Assembly (NCBI GenBank): GCA_002402905.1
Contig: DHGT01000056.1
Location: forward strand, 1 to 6,155
DNA: 6,155 bases
Direction: 5' to 3'
DNA from: Desulfatitalea sp. UBA4791
Lineage (GTDB): Bacteria; Desulfobacterota; Desulfobacteria; Desulfobacterales; Desulfosarcinaceae
The number at the start of each line of letters is the position of its first letter. Within the stretch, counting starts at the first letter, position 1. Positions 5,093 to 6,155 of the stretch are shown one piece after another. The notes below the pieces were generated by a model. That model had not been told where the DNA came from. It searched no databases and saw only the letters and a program-made list of their open reading frames with translations. The position numbers and the translations under genes were made by a program.

Positions 5093-6155
5093 ATGGAAAA
5101 ACGAACGTTTCAAATCGAGGTCGGATCGATCCGCGATGCCGACCAAAGAACCGTAGAAGCCACCCTCAGCACGACCTATCCCGTAAGACGCTACGATGGA
5201 GAAGAAGTCCTCTCTCATGACCCAGATGCCATTGACCTGAGCCGTGCCCCCTTACCGCTTATCAACTCACACGATGCGCGATCCCTGCCCGTGGGCATCG
5301 TCGAAAGTCTCCAGGTCGTAGGAGGCAAGCTGCGTGGATTACTTCGCATCAGTAAATCACAAGACCGCATATGGGGAGACATTCAAGACGGAATACTTCG
5401 CAATTTATCCATCGGATATTTCATCAAAGAGAAGAAGAGGACCGCCAAGGGTTACCTTGTGACCAAATGGCAACCCTATGAATGCAGCCTGGTGGCGGCC
5501 GGCGCGGACCCGGCTGCTGGTATTGGAAGATCGATCTTTACTACCATTAGAAAGGGAAATGCTACCATGGATTTAAACGACATTTTGAAAGCAAAGAAGC
5601 GGGCCGTCGATGAACTCACCGAGATGGCCATGACCGAGAACCTGGACGAAGCCGCGACCGCTCGATTCGATGAGTTGAAAGGCGAAATCCGCACCCTTGA
5701 CAGCCGCATCGAGGCCATCGAGATGGCCAAGGCCGGCAAGGAAGACCTCGCCAAACGCTCGGGCACCTTCAAGCCCGAGTTGGATAAAAAGCAGGACCGG
5801 ACCATCCAGTTCGAGGGTGGACCGGCAGCGGACCGCTCCTACCGTGGCATGTTCGGTGAATTGCAGCGCGATGACTCCGAGTTGGAGAAGTTCAAGCGCG
5901 CCATGATCGAGGGCGTCGGATCGGCCGGCGGTTTTTCCGTACCCGATCCCCTGGCAGCTCAATGGCTTGACGAAAGTCTTCAGAACGAGATCATCCGCCC
6001 GAGGGCAACCGTGTGGCCGATGACCAGTTCGTCCCGCACCGTGCCAGGTTGGGATGGCAAGGACCAATCCGCCGGTCTGCTATATGGCGGTTTCGCCATG
6101 GAGTTTTTGGCTGAAAATGCAGAAGCCACCCCGCAGAACGGCAAGCTGCGCTCGA
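5093..6155 (+). CDS. HK97-type prohead protease fused to major capsid protein (partial, runs off the window)
   Basis: One uninterrupted frame of 354 codons to the window end. Residues about 1-150 are an HK97-family prohead protease (S78): LINSHD with candidate catalytic His60 and the PVGIV stretch after it, NLSIGYF with candidate nucleophile Ser106, and the YECSLVAAGADPAAG end motif with Glu130. From Met159 the frame continues as the major capsid protein: a charged coiled-coil delta (scaffold) domain (about 159-265), then the capsid fold beginning EGVGSAGGFSVPDPLAAQW (about 273-291). The protease would cleave the delta domain during prohead maturation. I place the start at 5093, since GAAAGG (5081-5086) lies six bases before it and abuts the other in-frame ATG (5087). 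Arginine codon use differs between the parts: four of 14 are AGA in the protease part, none of 14 in the capsid part seen. No portal gene precedes it. Confidence 0.9.
   Translation, partial: MEKRTFQIEVGSIRDADQRTVEATLSTTYPVRRYDGEEVLSHDPDAIDLSRAPLPLINSHDARSLPVGIVESLQVVGGKLRGLLRISKSQDRIWGDIQDGILRNLSIGYFIKEKKRTAKGYLVTKWQPYECSLVAAGADPAAGIGRSIFTTIRKGNATMDLNDILKAKKRAVDELTEMAMTENLDEAATARFDELKGEIRTLDSRIEAIEMAKAGKEDLAKRSGTFKPELDKKQDRTIQFEGGPAADRSYRGMFGELQRDDSELEKFKRAMIEGVGSAGGFSVPDPLAAQWLDESLQNEIIRPRATVWPMTSSSRTVPGWDGKDQSAGLLYGGFAMEFLAENAEATPQNGKLRS
5549..5569 (+). promoter_or_regulatory. internal ribosome binding site and ATG at the protease/capsid junction
   Basis: AGAAAGGGA (5549-5557) lies nine bases before an in-frame ATG at 5567, which begins MDLNDILKAKK, a typical first segment of an HK97-type capsid protein delta domain. 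It falls exactly between the last protease motif (ending about residue 146) and the coiled coil. So the ribosome could start afresh here and make free capsid protein beside the fused protease-capsid chain. The purine-rich stretch encodes Arg-Lys-Gly in the fused product, so chance cannot be ruled out. Confidence 0.6.

Noticed and set aside
5573..6067. A 164-codon minus-strand open frame opposite the capsid gene.
   Set aside because: The plus frame encodes recognisable delta-domain and capsid-fold sequence; the antisense frame shows no motif and is a by-product of GC-rich codons.

Overview
The window is one arm of an integrated tailed-phage element (prophage, or possibly a capsid-forming phage satellite). 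Every gene reads left to right and the packing is tight. No host gene, tRNA, CRISPR array, integrase or tail gene is visible. Base composition is moderately GC-rich, and the gene style (zinc-knuckle small proteins, prim-pol/RepA-type primase-helicase, HK97-type head genes) fits a Gram-negative host such as a Desulfobacterota or other proteobacterium. That host guess is weak because no chromosomal gene is present.

Layout. 1-79: AT-rich leader with an 8-bp inverted repeat (40-60), a candidate operator. 80-277: small Cro/XRE-like helix-turn-helix regulator. 277-477: small unrecognised basic protein. 467-2302: fused primase-polymerase / RecA-fold helicase with a C-terminal winged-helix-like tail. 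2299-2454: an unusual array of 9-bp repeats, in opposite orientations on the two sides of a small hairpin; it lies directly behind the replication gene and is the best candidate for an origin-like or RNA-structural element. 2484-2732 and 2722-2907: two small cysteine-rich zinc-binding proteins. 2897-3292: HNH endonuclease. 3312-4931: large terminase. 4932-5092: a non-coding gap with a sigma-70-like promoter, a leader of about 55-100 nt and a strong intrinsic terminator ending exactly at the next ribosome binding site. 5093-6155 (open at the window end): a prohead protease fused in frame to an HK97-type major capsid protein, with a ribosome binding site and ATG at the domain junction.

How the genes fit together. 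The left regulator and the primase-helicase form an early replication block. The HNH protein and TerL form the DNA packaging module (HNH proteins assist terminase cutting in HK97-like phages). The protease-capsid gene starts the head module under its own promoter and apparent attenuator. Several genes are chained by short overlaps: one is 1 nt and three are exactly 11 nt, suggesting translational coupling. No small terminase and no portal gene lie in the places where an HK97-type phage usually has them. Apart from the repeat array (181 nt between gene ends) and the 161-nt promoter/terminator gap, there is no sizeable gene-free stretch.
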